A stretch of 64,000 nucleotides of DNA from Bacillota bacterium (GTDB lineage: Bacteria > Bacillota > Clostridia > Lachnospirales > Anaerotignaceae). The notes beneath the pieces were generated by a model. The model had not been told where the DNA came from and searched no databases. It saw only the letters and a list, made by a program, of their open reading frames with translations. This document shows, in pieces, positions 63,792 to 64,000 of this stretch; the stretch's first letter is position 1; each line of letters starts with the position of its first letter. A program made the translations under genes and the position numbers. The DNA lies in NCBI GenBank assembly GCA_022791155.1, contig JAAVYN010000009.1:1-64000 (forward strand), written 5' to 3'.

Positions 63792-64000
63792 TTAAAAAAA
63801 GTCTTTTTGATCTGATGAGTTTTTTGGTTTCTTCAATATGAGAGCCACAAAAAGTATGCAGAAAGGAACAGACAAAATCAGCCCAAATATAAACGAGCCA
63901 ACAATGCAGCAGCAAAATCCTGCAATTCCAAGCTTAGTTTTGCCTTTAGTTATCCCCAAACTAAGGGGAATTGTTCCTATAATAGCGCCGCTTAGAATTG
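63792..64000 (-). CDS. 3' end of an unidentified small membrane protein gene
   Basis: Partial, running off the right edge. 69 codons are readable. A Gly-rich region (GAIIGTIPLSLGITKGK) is followed by a hydrophobic segment (AGFCCCIVGSFIFGLI), a second (SVPFCILFVALIL) and a charged tail (KKPKNSSDQKDFF). Two transmembrane helices are likely. No family is recognised. It ends before a good terminator, supporting a real gene. Confidence 0.6.
   Translation of the reverse strand, partial: ILSGAIIGTIPLSLGITKGKTKLGIAGFCCCIVGSFIFGLILSVPFCILFVALILKKPKNSSDQKDFF

Overview
The window looks like chromosome of a low-to-moderate GC anaerobic Clostridia member. A Lachnospirales/Anaerotignum-like bacterium is my guess and is not proven. 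The reasons are strong AGGAGG-type ribosome sites, TTGACA/TATAAT promoters, two T-box leaders, AT-rich intergenic DNA, a two-gene SufBC iron-sulfur system, pyruvate phosphate dikinase, a long-form LeuA and an ANTAR regulator beside glnA. I see no rRNA or tRNA gene, CRISPR array, insertion sequence or integrase.

Left part (1-16.6 kb, minus strand): a leucine operon leuA-leuC-leuD-leuB behind a leucine T-box; nfeD plus an SPFH gene; sufC-sufB behind a strong promoter; and a long arginine operon argC-argJ-(Cdd1-like HhH gene)-argJ-argB-argD that seems to run on into a fumarylacetoacetate-hydrolase-family gene and a D-2-hydroxyacid dehydrogenase gene. Divergent from argC are argG and argH (plus strand). 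Together these cover leucine synthesis from 2-ketoisovalerate and arginine synthesis by the cyclic N-acetyl route.

Middle part (20-55.6 kb): a radical SAM gene and a small P-loop gene, queT, trpS/aroF (divergent), gltX, a MocR-type regulator, alaS with an alanine T-box, an IclR regulator followed by an acetaldehyde dehydrogenase/4-hydroxy-2-oxovalerate aldolase pair, an ABC exporter half-transporter, ppdK, a mutS2-response regulator-histidine kinase-threonine aldolase cluster, a polar amino acid ABC importer, trmB, an acidic protein of unknown function, a small membrane exporter with rsmA, and glnA with its ANTAR regulator.

Right part (56-64 kb) is the accessory-looking segment. It holds three small XRE-type regulators, two of them tandem paralogues. 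A 41-bp perfect inverted repeat lies between the divergent first and second. Next come about 830 bp of tandem repeats that I read as two complete type I toxin-antitoxin modules plus one orphan antitoxin RNA. Each complete module has a convergent promoter pair, a 31-residue single-span membrane peptide on the minus strand and a roughly 95-nt antisense RNA on the plus strand. After this lie a marR-adaptor-RND efflux operon and the 3' end of an unidentified membrane protein gene. The toxin-antitoxin array is the most interesting item. Its peptide is identical in both copies, while the antisense core has diverged between copies and keeps a base-paired hairpin.
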